Below are positions 26,457 through 35,317 of a stretch of DNA of 35,607 nt, piece after piece. The DNA comes from Betaproteobacteria bacterium (GTDB lineage: Bacteria > Pseudomonadota > Gammaproteobacteria > Burkholderiales > Burkholderiaceae_C), in NCBI GenBank assembly GCA_028870715.1, contig JAGWOZ010000010.1, positions 1 through 35,607 of the forward strand, read 5' to 3'. Under the pieces are notes generated by a model. The model worked only from the letters and a program-made list of their open reading frames with translations. It ran no database searches and had not been told where the DNA came from. Both the position numbers and the translations under genes were made by a program. Within the stretch, counting starts at the first letter, position 1. The number at the start of each line of letters is the position of its first letter.

Positions 26457-26885
26457 TTAAAGGTCCAGGCTCTGCGGTTGCTGCGCACTGTGCGGATGTT
26501 CCGCGCCGGCGTAGACCTTGAGTTTCTTAATCATGGCGTAGCCCAGTGGGCCCTTGGGCAGCATGCCCTTGACCGCCAGTTGCAAGGCGCGCCCGGGATG
26601 CTTGGCCTGCATGTCCTTGAAGCGGGTGGCGTAGATCCCGCCAGGGTAGCCCGTGTGACGGTAATAAATCTTGTCTTCCGCCTTGTTGCCGGTGACGCGC
26701 AGTTTGGAGGAGTTGACAACGATGATGAAGTCGCCGGTGTCTACGTGAGGCGTGTAAATGGGTTTGTGTTTGCCGCGAAGGCGACGTGCCACTTCGCTGG
26801 CGACACGGCCGAGGACCTTGTCCGTCGCGTCAATCACAAACCATTCATGCTTCACTTCGGCCGGTTTGGCGCTGAAGGTTTTCAT
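26457..26885 (-). CDS. rplM: 50S ribosomal protein L13
   Basis: This is large-subunit protein L13, 142 residues from the ATG at 26885 ([15 protein letters not shown]). It shows [19 protein letters not shown] and [19 protein letters not shown] longer in-frame start at 27032 would add 49 non-homologous residues and was rejected. The promoter at 27072-27101 implies an untranslated leader of roughly 180 bases, long enough for autogenous control, though no structure was assigned. Confidence 0.97.
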   Translation of the reverse strand: MKTFSAKPAEVKHEWFVIDATDKVLGRVASEVARRLRGKHKPIYTPHVDTGDFIIVVNSSKLRVTGNKAEDKIYYRHTGYPGGIYATRFKDMQAKHPGRALQLAVKGMLPKGPLGYAMIKKLKVYAGAEHPHSAQQPQSLDL

Positions 26886-27071
26886 GGATGTCGGTGCTGC
26901 TTGAAGCTTGTGGCCTTTTTGTCCCGCTCTTGGTGACGCTGGCGGGCGCTCCCGTATCTGCTCGCGGTTGCTGAAGTACCGCCTTGGAAGATCCCGGGGA
27001 GGGCGTGACCTTCCATTCATGCGGCAAACCACGAACTGCTGTTCCGGCGGCCCAAAAAACCGGAGCCTTTC

Positions 27072-27101
27072 ATTCTAGCCAGAATACGTGGTGCCTGCCA
27101 A
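27072..27101 (-). promoter_or_regulatory. Sigma-70-type promoter for rplM-rpsI
   Basis: On the minus strand TTGGCA (27101-27096) and TAGAAT (27077-27072) are separated by 18 bases, a good match to the housekeeping consensus. Confidence 0.55.
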
Positions 27102-27154
27102 GCTTTTGGCGAGGCAAATGCGTGGGGGGCAGTCCATGGGGAAAACCCTTCTGC

Positions 27155-27182
27155 TTGCTTTGTGGGCTATTGCGCCTATATT
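27155..27182 (+). promoter_or_regulatory. Possible promoter for the GNAT gene
   Basis: TTGCTT (27155-27160) and TATATT (27177-27182) are 16 bases apart. Initiation near 27189 would leave only about 10 bases before ATG 27199, so either the message is almost leaderless or ATG 27241 is the true start. Confidence 0.35.
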
Positions 27183-27198
27183 TGTTGCATTGCAGCAG

Positions 27199-27897
27199 AT
27201 GAGCAATCACTCCGTGCCCCGGACTTTGCTCTCCAACCCCATGATGACATCCCGAGACTTCCCGGCGTTCGAGGGCGCGGTGCAGCCGCGCCACGAACTT
27301 GATGTGTTGCCGTATTTCAACCAACGCAGTCAGCCGGTGGTTCCCATCCGTTCCATCGGCGTCGAGCACAAGCCGGAGTTGTTCGCCCATTTTCTTGCGC
27401 TTGGCGAAGAGGACCGGTATCTGCGGTTCGGGTATGTGGCCAATGATGCGCAGATTTGCGCCTACGTCAATCGTATCGATTTCGCGCGTGACGAGGTCTT
27501 TGGTGTCTTCAACCGCAAGCTCGAACTGGTTGCTGTGGCGCACATTGCCGTGTCGTGCGCGCCTGAAAAAAGCTGCCAGGCCGAGTTTGGCGTGTCCGTG
27601 CTACCGGCGGGCCGGGGCAAGGGCATTGGCACACGGCTATTCCAGCGCGCAGCCATGTTTGCACGCAACCGTGGCATCCAGGCCATGACGATGCAGTGCT
27701 TGACGCAAAACGCGGCAATGATGGGCATTGCGCGCCGCGCGGGCATGGAGGTACACGTGGCGGGTAGCGAGACCGAGGCGTATCTCGAGATGCCGCATCA
27801 AAGCCTATTGAGTCATCTGGACGAATGGGTCGAAAACGCCACGGGACAGCTTGATTTTGTGATCAAGCTTGGATTGCACCGCCCACACCCGGCGTAG
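27199..27897 (+). CDS. GNAT-family N-acetyltransferase
   Basis: This is an acetyl-CoA-dependent acyltransferase of the GNAT fold, substrate unknown. It has 232 residues from ATG 27199. The acetyl-CoA-binding motif A is VSVLPAGRGKGIGTRLF, followed by a helix and QNAAMMGIARRAGMEV (motif B). The start is uncertain: ATG 27241 fits the promoter better, while an in-frame ATG at 27136 would add a hydrophobic stretch (LLLALWAIAPIFVAL). None has a good ribosome-binding site. It is divergent from rplM and stands alone. Confidence 0.82.
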   Translation: MSNHSVPRTLLSNPMMTSRDFPAFEGAVQPRHELDVLPYFNQRSQPVVPIRSIGVEHKPELFAHFLALGEEDRYLRFGYVANDAQICAYVNRIDFARDEVFGVFNRKLELVAVAHIAVSCAPEKSCQAEFGVSVLPAGRGKGIGTRLFQRAAMFARNRGIQAMTMQCLTQNAAMMGIARRAGMEVHVAGSETEAYLEMPHQSLLSHLDEWVENATGQLDFVIKLGLHRPHPA

Positions 27898-28059
27898 GGT
27901 CGCGCGGTTTCATGAGGCGGTTGTGCCGCAACTCCGGTGCTTGGGCCGCCATTCACACGCACTTGGCCGCTGGGCTCCACCTGCGCCCAGCATCGGCGAC
28001 CGACCCGCTTGGGCGGCCCTGATCAGCCTTTGCGCGGCGACAAAGGTCCTTGGGGCAGT

Positions 28060-28980
28060 TCAGGGGTGCGTACGCCCACTGGCGAGCCGTAATGCGGCGT
28101 CCAGGGCAGCCCAGGTCGCGGGGTCGAAAGCCAGGCCCAAATGTCCTGCCTTCGCAACGCGCACGGGCAGGGCGCCAGGAAGCAAGGCAGCCTGCTCAGG
28201 GTAGACGAGTTGGTCGCAGGCACTTGAGACGCACCATATCGGCGGCTGCCTCATGTGGCTTTCCCGGGACTGCAGACTCCGTAGCCATGGGCTGGCCGGC
28301 CGCATCTGCCAGGCGTTGAACGTGGCGCCCCAGCGCGCGATCCTGGCACCCCCATGTGGGGTGCCGACCGTCACCACGGCAGCCACGCGCTGCGCATGGG
28401 TTGCACCCTCGGCCAGCCATGCACGCACTGCAAGCCCGCCCATGCTGTGCGCAAGGACGACCGGCGCACGGCCAGTGGACGCCGCAAGCTGTGTGACGGC
28501 CGCGTCGATGATCGGGGCGTAGGCGACGATATCGCCAAACATGGGCTCCAGATTGACTGCCACCCACGGCGTACGTTGCGCTTCCAGCCGCGCCAGCAGA
28601 GGGTTCCAGAATCCGCGGTTGCACAGATACCCGTGCACCAGGACCACACCAGGGCCGTTCTCTGGCGTGCCTGGTGAGTCAGGCCGGGTTTGGGCACGCC
28701 AGGGCTGCAGCCAGATGAAGGCGCGCATCTGGAGCCACGATTCCGTCATCCACATCCGTGCGCGCGCCGCGCCCGCACAACAGGGGGTGGTGTGGCGCGC
28801 GCAGCAGAGCGACATCAGCGCCACGTGCAAACCCGTGAGCACCAAATACGCGAGGGGCAGGCCGAACAATGCGAGCAGAAGGCCTTCGACTTCATGGCCG
28901 AGCGCAGCCAGGGCGGCGCCCGCGAACACGAGCAATGCAATTTGGGCGAGCAGCAGGCGGCGTAGCCAGAGCGCTGTCAT
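28060..28980 (-). CDS. Alpha/beta-hydrolase, lipase-like, membrane-anchored
   Basis: This is a serine hydrolase of the alpha/beta fold, 306 residues. Two membrane spans at about residues 8-27 and 31-57 should anchor it in the inner membrane. The oxyanion-hole region is VLVHGYLCNRGFW, and the nucleophile is Ser179 in AHSMGG, the form found in many lipases. Likely His and Asp partners lie near AGHLG and SACDQLVYPEQ in the C-terminal part. It starts 13 bases after the aldehyde dehydrogenase gene, so the two are probably one transcript. The natural ester substrate is unknown. Confidence 0.85.
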   Translation of the reverse strand: MTALWLRRLLLAQIALLVFAGAALAALGHEVEGLLLALFGLPLAYLVLTGLHVALMSLCCARHTTPCCAGAARARMWMTESWLQMRAFIWLQPWRAQTRPDSPGTPENGPGVVLVHGYLCNRGFWNPLLARLEAQRTPWVAVNLEPMFGDIVAYAPIIDAAVTQLAASTGRAPVVLAHSMGGLAVRAWLAEGATHAQRVAAVVTVGTPHGGARIARWGATFNAWQMRPASPWLRSLQSRESHMRQPPIWCVSSACDQLVYPEQAALLPGALPVRVAKAGHLGLAFDPATWAALDAALRLASGRTHP

Positions 28981-28993
28981 GAGCGCTGGGTCG

Positions 28994-30412
28994 TCAGCGC
29001 TTCATCAGGGCGATGAGGCGAGTGAAGGTCTGCCCGTAGGGCGGGCGCACGAGCGCCGTCCCGGCCAGGCGCGGCTGATACAACACAGGCTTGAGCTTGG
29101 TGAACGTCTCGAAACCCAATCGCCCGTGGTAATGGCCCATGCCCGAAGGGCCGATCCCGCCGAAGGGCAAATCGTCTTGCGCCACGTGGAACAGGGTGTC
29201 GTTCACCGTCACGCCGCCCGCGTGGGTAGCGCGCAGTGCGTGGCCTATGCGGCGTTTGTCGCGGTCGAACCAGTACAAGGCCAGCGGGCGTGGGCGGGCG
29301 TTGATGTACGTGATGGCTTGCTCAATGTCGTCGTAGGGGACCAGCGGAAGCCAGGGGCCGAAGATCTCGTCCTGCATCAGCCCAATATCATCTGGCGGGT
29401 CAATGAAGAGGGCAGGCGCCAGGCGGTGTTGCAGATCCATTTGCTGCGCGCCCGCGAACAGTGGATGCAGCTTCACGCCAGCCGCACGCGCATGCTCCTG
29501 CAGAGCTGTCAGACGGCTGTAATGGCGCATGTCGATGATGCTGCAATAGTCAGGGCTGCGCAGGCCTTGCGGGTAGAGGCGGCGCGCTGCGCGCTCGCAC
29601 GCTGTGGCGAAAGCCTCGAGCGCGTTGCGCGGCAGCAGCACGTAGTCTGGCGCAACGCAAGTTTGCCCGGCATTGACGAGCTTGCCGTAAACAATTCGGT
29701 CCGCGGCAAGCTGCACATCGAACCCGGGGGTGAGCACGGCGGGCGACTTGCCACCGAGTTCCAGGGTCACCGGGACGAGGTTGGAGCTTGCCGCCGCCAT
29801 CACGCGCTTGCCCACGGCGGTGGAGCCGGTGAACAGCAAATGATCAAAGGGCAGGCTGGAGAACGCCGCGGCTTCGTCGGCTCCGCCGGTAAAGATGACC
29901 AGCTCAGCCGGGTCGAATGCCGCACGCACAAGGCGCGAAAACTGGGCACCGAAAGCGGGGCTGAACTCGGAGAGTTTGACCATCGCCCGGTTACCCGCAG
30001 CGAAGGCACTCGCCAACGGGCCGATCGCCAGGTAAAGGGGGTAATTCCACGGCGCAATGATGCCCACGAGCCCAAGAGGTTGCGGTAGCAGCCGTGCGCG
30101 CGCCGGCCAGAACCAGATGGAGGTGGATGCGCGGCGTGGACGCATCCAGCTTGCGCCGTGACGCAGCGCGTGGCGGATGGCCTCGAGCGACGGCACGACG
30201 TCGAGCACTTGCGTTTCAGAGACCGAGCGGTGGCCAAAGTCGTCCGAGATCGCTTGGCACAACAGTGTTTCGTTGGCGCGAATGAGTGCAGCCAAGCGGC
30301 GCAGACGGTCGCGGCGGATTGACCATGCGGGATAGGGCTCGGCGCGGCTGGCTGCGTGCAGCTGCTCGTAGGCGGCTTGCAAATCCGAGGAAAACAGGGG
30401 AGGTCTGTCCAT
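28994..30412 (-). CDS. NAD(P)-dependent aldehyde dehydrogenase, coniferyl-aldehyde type
   Basis: This oxidises an aldehyde to the acid. It has 472 residues, resembling the coniferyl aldehyde dehydrogenase (CalB) group and the class-3 ALDH subfamily, which lack the long N-terminal arm. Motifs are PWNYPLYLAIGPL (cofactor channel), FTGSTAVGKRVM, the general-base Glu in LELGGKSPAV, and the nucleophile Cys in NAGQTCVAPDY. GAGGA precedes the ATG. It is the first gene of a pair with the lipase-like hydrolase; an ester cleaved to an alcohol or aldehyde and then oxidised is a plausible but unproved link. Confidence 0.9.
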   Translation of the reverse strand: MDRPPLFSSDLQAAYEQLHAASRAEPYPAWSIRRDRLRRLAALIRANETLLCQAISDDFGHRSVSETQVLDVVPSLEAIRHALRHGASWMRPRRASTSIWFWPARARLLPQPLGLVGIIAPWNYPLYLAIGPLASAFAAGNRAMVKLSEFSPAFGAQFSRLVRAAFDPAELVIFTGGADEAAAFSSLPFDHLLFTGSTAVGKRVMAAASSNLVPVTLELGGKSPAVLTPGFDVQLAADRIVYGKLVNAGQTCVAPDYVLLPRNALEAFATACERAARRLYPQGLRSPDYCSIIDMRHYSRLTALQEHARAAGVKLHPLFAGAQQMDLQHRLAPALFIDPPDDIGLMQDEIFGPWLPLVPYDDIEQAITYINARPRPLALYWFDRDKRRIGHALRATHAGGVTVNDTLFHVAQDDLPFGGIGPSGMGHYHGRLGFETFTKLKPVLYQPRLAGTALVRPPYGQTFTRLIALMKR

Positions 30413-30544
30413 GCCAATTCCTCACGTGGTGATTCGCCTTATGCTAAACGTCCGTGTGAACCCCCGCTTCGCTGGTGGCTACGTGCGCCGATAACGTGTG
30501 GCTCACGCGCCAAGTCCACCCATGTCCATGACTGAGTTCGGCCG

Positions 30545-31486
30545 ATGCCCATTCCTTTCCTGCCCGCCTCCGCCCACGTGCTCGAACGTGGGTGGCTTTC
30601 TGCCAACAGCATATTGTTTCTCGATAACGACGACGCGGCAAGCGTGGTGGACACTGGCTACGTGCTGCATGCGGCACAGACCGTGGCGCTCGTGCAGCTT
30701 GCGATGGGCCGCCGCAGGCTGACGCGGATCGTCAATACGCACTTGCACTCCGATCACTGCGGCGGCAACGCCGCTTTGCAGGCAGCAGCCGGTGGGCCGG
30801 CGAGCTGCACCATTACGGTGCCCGTGGGCGAACTTCAAGCGGTGAATGCCTGGGACGAGGACGCGCTGAGCTTTCGGGCGACCGGCCAACAGGCAGCTGG
30901 CTTTTCCGCCGCAGCCAGTATCGCCGCAGGCGACAGCTTAGACCTGGGTGGGCTGCGCTGGCGTGTGTATGCGGCGCCCGGCCACGATCCGCACGCACTG
31001 ATGCTTTTTCAGCCCGACGCCCGGGTTCTCATCAGTGGTGATGCGCTGTGGGAGCACGGGTTTGGGGTCATCTTTCCCGAGATGGTTGGCGAGGCCGGGT
31101 TCGGCGCCACACGCGAGACGTTGCAAATTATCGAAGCACTTGACCCCGCCTGCGTCATTCCAGGGCATGGTGCGCCCTTCGTCGACGTGGCGGCCTCGCT
31201 GGCGCGTGCGCGCTCTCGTCTGCAGGCCTTTGAGGCGGATCCGTCGCGTCACGCTCGTCATGGTCTGCGTGTCCTGCTGAAGTTTCAACTGTTGCAGCAG
31301 CCGAGCATTGCCCGCGAAGCCCTTCGCGCCTGGTTCGAGGACGCCGAGCTGGTGACGCGCACGGCACGATGCTTCTGGCCCGATTGCGACATGCGAACAC
31401 TGTTTTCGGAAACGCTGGACGGTCTTGTGCTCGCAGGCGCTGCACGACTCGATGCAGGGTTGGTGTGCAACGCCGAGATGGGCTGA
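30545..31486 (+). CDS. MBL-fold metallo-hydrolase
   Basis: This is a dinuclear metal hydrolase of the metallo-beta-lactamase fold, 313 residues. The metal motif is THLHSDHCGG (His66, His68, Asp70, His71). Others are YAAPGHDPHALML, LISGDALWEHG and VIPGHGAPFVD. A C-terminal helical extension of about 80 residues (from ARARSRLQAFEADP) resembles that of many MBL hydrolases near lyase-type or thioesterase relatives. It is divergent from the aldehyde dehydrogenase gene, 132 bases apart. The substrate cannot be named. Confidence 0.87.
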   Translation: MPIPFLPASAHVLERGWLSANSILFLDNDDAASVVDTGYVLHAAQTVALVQLAMGRRRLTRIVNTHLHSDHCGGNAALQAAAGGPASCTITVPVGELQAVNAWDEDALSFRATGQQAAGFSAAASIAAGDSLDLGGLRWRVYAAPGHDPHALMLFQPDARVLISGDALWEHGFGVIFPEMVGEAGFGATRETLQIIEALDPACVIPGHGAPFVDVAASLARARSRLQAFEADPSRHARHGLRVLLKFQLLQQPSIAREALRAWFEDAELVTRTARCFWPDCDMRTLFSETLDGLVLAGAARLDAGLVCNAEMG

Positions 31487-31604
31487 GCGCACCGCTTCGT
31501 CGAGGAGGGGACAGCAGGCAACGAGCCTGTGGGCTTGCAGCCTCGTATGGGCGCAGGAGCAAGCAGCAAAGGCGGGACTAGTCGGTTGCGTGCGGCTGGT
31601 GCGC

Positions 31605-31628
31605 GGCGGCGTGACGGTTCACGCCGCC
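31605..31628 (-). terminator. Strong hairpin overlapping the oxyR stop codon
   Basis: GGCGGCGTGA, CGGT and TCACGCCGCC form a perfect 10-bp stem with a four-base loop; the oxyR stop codon lies within one arm. No T-run follows on either strand. It may end or protect the oxyR mRNA and also sits downstream of the convergent MBL gene. Confidence 0.4.
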
Positions 31629-32599
31629 TGAGCTTGCGGTTCGAGTCCTGTCGTTGCGGCCTCCAGCTTGACCACACCGGGAAGTGCGCAATCCAGCACG
31701 GCGCGGCGCAACGCCTCAATGGCTTCGGTTCGGGTAAAACTCTTGCGCCACGCGAGCACGACGCGGCGTGACGGCACCGGATCGCAGAAAGGCACGTAGC
31801 AGATCTGCCCGGGTCCGTCGGGCGGAGCATTGCCGGGCTCAAACGGCACGGACATCCTGGGCAAGATGGTGATGCCCATGCCGGAGGCGACCATATGCTT
31901 GATGGTTTCCAACGAGGATCCCTCAAAGCTCTTGCGTATGCCATCCGATCCTGGAGAGAAGCGCGCGAATTCGGGGCAGACCTCCAGCACATGGTCACGG
32001 AAGCAATGACCGGTGCCGAGCAACAGCATTGTTTCGTCTTTGATCGCTTCGCTCCGCACTGGCGCGCAGCGGGACAGCCGGTGCCCATGGGGTACAGCAA
32101 CCAAAAAGGGTTCGTCGTACAGGGGCGCGATCGCCAAGCCATGATCGGGAAAGGGCTCGGCAAGAATGGCAGCATCCAGCTCCCCATTGCGCAGCATGTC
32201 CAGCAGCTTGACCGTCAGCTGCTCTTGCAAAAGTAGCGGCATCTGAGGGGTGGCCTGAATCACCTGCTTCACCAAGGGGGGCAGCAGGTAAGGGGCAACT
32301 GTATAGATCACGCCCAAGCGCAGCGGGCCCGCAAGCGGATCCTTGCCACGCTTTGCAATTTCTTTGATCGACGCGGACTGCTCCAATACGCGCTGGGCCT
32401 GCTCAATGATCTCTTGGCCAATCGGCGTGATGCTCACCTCGTTGCCGCCACGTTCGAAAATCTTCACGTCCAGCTCGTCCTCCAGCTTCTTGATGGCCAC
32501 CGACAAAGTCGGTTGGCTGACGAAACAGGCTTCGGCAGCCCGACCAAAATGCAGCTCGCGGGAGACAGCAACGATGTAGCGTAGTTCAGTGAGTGTCAT
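31619..32599 (-). CDS. oxyR: Hydrogen-peroxide-responsive regulator OxyR
   Basis: This LysR-family regulator senses H2O2 by forming a disulfide. It has 326 residues from ATG 32599. The helix-turn-helix is HFGRAAEACFVSQPTLSVAI. The redox cysteines fall at Cys199 and Cys208 in GTGHCFRDHVLEVCPEF, the same numbers as in E. coli OxyR. In-frame starts further upstream (to 32632) run through the promoter and were rejected. It follows recG on the same strand with 86 bases between, a neighbourhood I recall from other betaproteobacteria. Confidence 0.95.
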   Translation of the reverse strand: MTLTELRYIVAVSRELHFGRAAEACFVSQPTLSVAIKKLEDELDVKIFERGGNEVSITPIGQEIIEQAQRVLEQSASIKEIAKRGKDPLAGPLRLGVIYTVAPYLLPPLVKQVIQATPQMPLLLQEQLTVKLLDMLRNGELDAAILAEPFPDHGLAIAPLYDEPFLVAVPHGHRLSRCAPVRSEAIKDETMLLLGTGHCFRDHVLEVCPEFARFSPGSDGIRKSFEGSSLETIKHMVASGMGITILPRMSVPFEPGNAPPDGPGQICYVPFCDPVPSRRVVLAWRKSFTRTEAIEALRRAVLDCALPGVVKLEAATTGLEPQAQAA

Positions 32600-32610
32600 A
32601 GTTTTTGAAA

Positions 32611-32642
32611 ATTGTATTACAGTTTTCATCAATTACAACTAT
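32611..32642 (-). promoter_or_regulatory. oxyR promoter with a possible OxyR half-operator
   Basis: On the minus strand TTGTAA (32638-32633) and TACAAT (32616-32611) are 16 bases apart. Only 11 bases separate the -10 box from the ATG at 32599, so the message would be nearly leaderless. ATAG at 32642-32639 followed seven bases later by TGAT fits half of an OxyR site (ATAG-N7-CTAT) imperfectly, which hints at autoregulation. Confidence 0.45.
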
Positions 32643-32685
32643 GACGCGGGCCATGGAACGGGTGCCTGCACAGAGTGCGCTTGAC

Positions 32686-34944
32686 TCAGGCGGCCAGCCA
32701 GTCCAGACGTCCACCGAGCCAGCGCTGCAAGTGCTCATGGGCTGCCCCTGGGTCATGGTGCAGCAGCCACACCGCTGCGTCCCGCGCGGCCTCCAGCAAA
32801 GCGATATCGGTATGCAGGTCAGCATGGCGAAGCATCTGCACCCCACTTTGTCGCTGGCCGAGCAGCTCACCAGGCCCGCGCAGCTCAAGGTCCTTCTGGG
32901 CCAGCACGAAGCCATCATTGGTGTCGCGCACGGCCAGCAGCCGCGCACGCGCCATCTCGGATAACGGTGGCGTAAACAGCAAGAGGCACTCGGAGGCATC
33001 GGCGCCACGCCCCACCCGCCCTCGCAACTGATGCAGTTGCGACAGGCCGAACCGCTCGGCATGCTCGATCACCATGAGGGTGGCCGCGGGTACGTCCACG
33101 CCAACCTCGATCACTGTTGTCGCCACCAAGAGGCGCAGGCGGCCAGCGGCAAAATCGGCCATGACTTGTGCTTTCTGCGATGCTGGCATGCGCCCGTGCA
33201 AGAGTCCGACCCGCTCGGCATCGTTGCCCAAGGCCGCCTGCAGCTCGGCATGCGTGGCCTCGGCGTTGCGAAGATCGAGGACTTCACCGTCGACTGGGGT
33301 GAATGCCTTGCGGCGGCGCTCCGCGCTGGCCCCGTAGGCAGGCGCCGAGGATGTTGGCCTCGCAGTTGACTCCTCAACAAGCGGACACACCCAATACACC
33401 TGTCGTCCCGCTGCGACGAGGGCGCGCACGCGGGCAATCACGGCGTCGCGCCGCGCTTCGTCAAACACGCGCGTGCGAACCGGGCTGCGTCCAGGGGGCA
33501 GGTGGGCGATCGTGGAAACGTCCAGGTCGCCGAACACAGCCATGGCCAGCGTACGGGGAATGGGGGTGGCGCTCATCATGAGCAGGTGCGGCTCCCGGAC
33601 GCCATCGCCCGCCCCGCCTTCAAGTCTCTCATCCAGTCCCTTCGCGCGCAGACTCAGGCGCTGGGCAACGCCAAATCGGTGCTGCTCATCGACAATGGCC
33701 AACCCCAGGCGGTGGAAACGCACCTTCTCCTGGATTACCGCGTGGGTGCCGACGACGAGCTGCGCCGCGCCGCTTGCGGCGGCCTGCACCGCGGCATCGC
33801 GTTCACGTCGAGTTTGAGCGCCGGAGAGCCACGCGACGCTCACGCCCAGTGGTTCCAGCCAGTCGGCCAGTTTGCGCAGGTGCTGGGTGGCGAGGATATC
33901 GGTGGGCGCCATCAGCGCGCACTGAAACCCGCAATCAATGGATTGGGCCGCCGCAAGCGCCGCCACCACGGTCTTGCCGCTGCCGACGTCCCCTTGAAGC
34001 AGCCGATGCATGGGCTGCTTCAGTGCAAGATCCGCAGCGATCTCGGCTGCGCAGGCCTTCTGGTCAGGCGTCAGCGCAAAGGGAAGCACTTGAAGAAGTC
34101 GCCCGCCCAGACTCTGGGGGCCATTGCGCGCCGGCAGCGGCCAGGCGCGCAATGCGGCGCGTGCAAGGCGCGCTTGCTGCTGTGCGATCTGCTGTGCGAG
34201 CAGCTCGTCAAACTTGACGCGCTGCCATCCCGGGTGGGTGCGCTCTTCAAGCGACGCCAAAGGCACCTCGGGGCGTGGCGCATGCAGCACATCGAGTGTG
34301 CTGGCGATGTCAGGCAATCGAAGGCGCGAGAGCAAATCGGCGGGTAACCATTCGCGCACGTCGAGCCGCGCGCGCGCCGCCGTGATCGTCTTGCGCAACC
34401 AGGCCTGGCTAATCCCGGAGGCCGCCGGATAGACCGGAGTCAACCGCTCTGGCAAGGGCTCATCCGGCTGCGCCGCATGGCACGTTGGATGCACCATTTC
34501 CATGCCAAACAGCCCTGCGCGCGGCTCTCCGCGCACACGCAACAGCTTGCCCGGTGGGTACTGGCGCTGCCAGTTAGGGTAAAAGTGGAAAAACCGCAGA
34601 TTGAGCGTACCGCTGGCATCCTGCACCTGGATGCGCAGCTGCCTGCGCACGCCTGAGGAAGCCTCCGCTTGAACTACGCGCGCCTGTACGACTGCCGCGA
34701 TACCGTCGCGCAGTGAGGCAATTGCCGAGATCCGCGTTTCGTCAAGGTAGTGCAGGGGCAGGTGCAGCGCGTAATCCCAGTCGCTTCGCAGCCCCAGGCG
34801 CTCGCCGGGTGATGGGCCGGACGAGCGCGCGGGGGCGGGTGGCTGCGCAGGGCCGGCACCCGTGCCACGCCGAGTGTTCTTTCGCGCAGGCCCCTCACAA
34901 GCCTGGACCGCAGGGGCTGAACGGCTGCGCGGTGAAGAAGTCAT
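32686..34944 (-). CDS. recG: ATP-dependent DNA helicase RecG
   Basis: This branch-migrating helicase remodels stalled forks and Holliday junctions. It has 752 residues against about 690 usually. The N-terminal wedge/OB domain is followed by Walker A LLQGDVGSGKTVVAAL, the DEQH box (AIVDEQHRFGVAQR), MSATPIPRTLAMAVFGDLDVS, VATTVIEVGVDVP and QLRGRVGRG. The extra length comes from an N-terminal low-complexity extension (about 45 residues rich in Pro, Ala, Ser, Arg) and an insertion of about 30 residues at about 526-555, between VCPLVEES and LDLRNAEATHAEL. All helicase motifs are intact. Confidence 0.96.
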   Translation of the reverse strand: MTSSPRSRSAPAVQACEGPARKNTRRGTGAGPAQPPAPARSSGPSPGERLGLRSDWDYALHLPLHYLDETRISAIASLRDGIAAVVQARVVQAEASSGVRRQLRIQVQDASGTLNLRFFHFYPNWQRQYPPGKLLRVRGEPRAGLFGMEMVHPTCHAAQPDEPLPERLTPVYPAASGISQAWLRKTITAARARLDVREWLPADLLSRLRLPDIASTLDVLHAPRPEVPLASLEERTHPGWQRVKFDELLAQQIAQQQARLARAALRAWPLPARNGPQSLGGRLLQVLPFALTPDQKACAAEIAADLALKQPMHRLLQGDVGSGKTVVAALAAAQSIDCGFQCALMAPTDILATQHLRKLADWLEPLGVSVAWLSGAQTRRERDAAVQAAASGAAQLVVGTHAVIQEKVRFHRLGLAIVDEQHRFGVAQRLSLRAKGLDERLEGGAGDGVREPHLLMMSATPIPRTLAMAVFGDLDVSTIAHLPPGRSPVRTRVFDEARRDAVIARVRALVAAGRQVYWVCPLVEESTARPTSSAPAYGASAERRRKAFTPVDGEVLDLRNAEATHAELQAALGNDAERVGLLHGRMPASQKAQVMADFAAGRLRLLVATTVIEVGVDVPAATLMVIEHAERFGLSQLHQLRGRVGRGADASECLLLFTPPLSEMARARLLAVRDTNDGFVLAQKDLELRGPGELLGQRQSGVQMLRHADLHTDIALLEAARDAAVWLLHHDPGAAHEHLQRWLGGRLDWLAA

Positions 34945-35317
34945 GCAAACATTGTAGAAAGCACCATTTCTTGGTGTCTTCCCATTATTTCAGGGGAGGC
35001 GGCGGCCGAAGGGCAAGGGCGGGCGTGAGGATAGGCGGCTGCATCCCGCCTGGGGCTGGGCAGGAGCCCCGATCGGCGCCAACGCGGCAAGACGCGCCGG
35101 GATGGCTTCAAGATCATGGCGCCACGATCGTCTGCGCGTGACGCCCCCAGGCTTTACAGGGCGTCGGTCTCGGCGAGGCGCGACGGCGCATGGAGGGTTC
35201 TCGCCGACACGAACGCAGGCGACCCGGCTTTGGCCGGTTCCAGGCGCTGCGCCTTGCCGACCGGCCTATCGGCGGGCCAATCGACGCACTTTGCGTGTCA
35301 AGCGGGCCACGCGACTG
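34945..35317. other. Intergenic region between the Lrp-type gene and recG
   Basis: This 373-base stretch has no supported gene; the open frames crossing it have no recognisable domain. Short GC-rich inverted repeats occur near 35220-35240 (CCGGC, four bases, GCCGG) and near 35255-35275 (GCCGA...TCGGC). Either could be part of a terminator of the Lrp-type gene, but neither has a T-run. A recG promoter is not clear. Confidence 0.4.

Noticed and set aside
28541-30088. Plus-strand open frame of 515 residues opposite the hydrolase and aldehyde dehydrogenase genes.
   Set aside because: No domain is seen, and the minus strand carries two complete enzymes with all catalytic motifs.
31636-31652. GGTTCGAGTCC, which looks like a tRNA T-loop.
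   Set aside because: The flanking bases do not form a T-stem, no acceptor, D or anticodon arms are found around it, and it lies inside the oxyR coding sequence.
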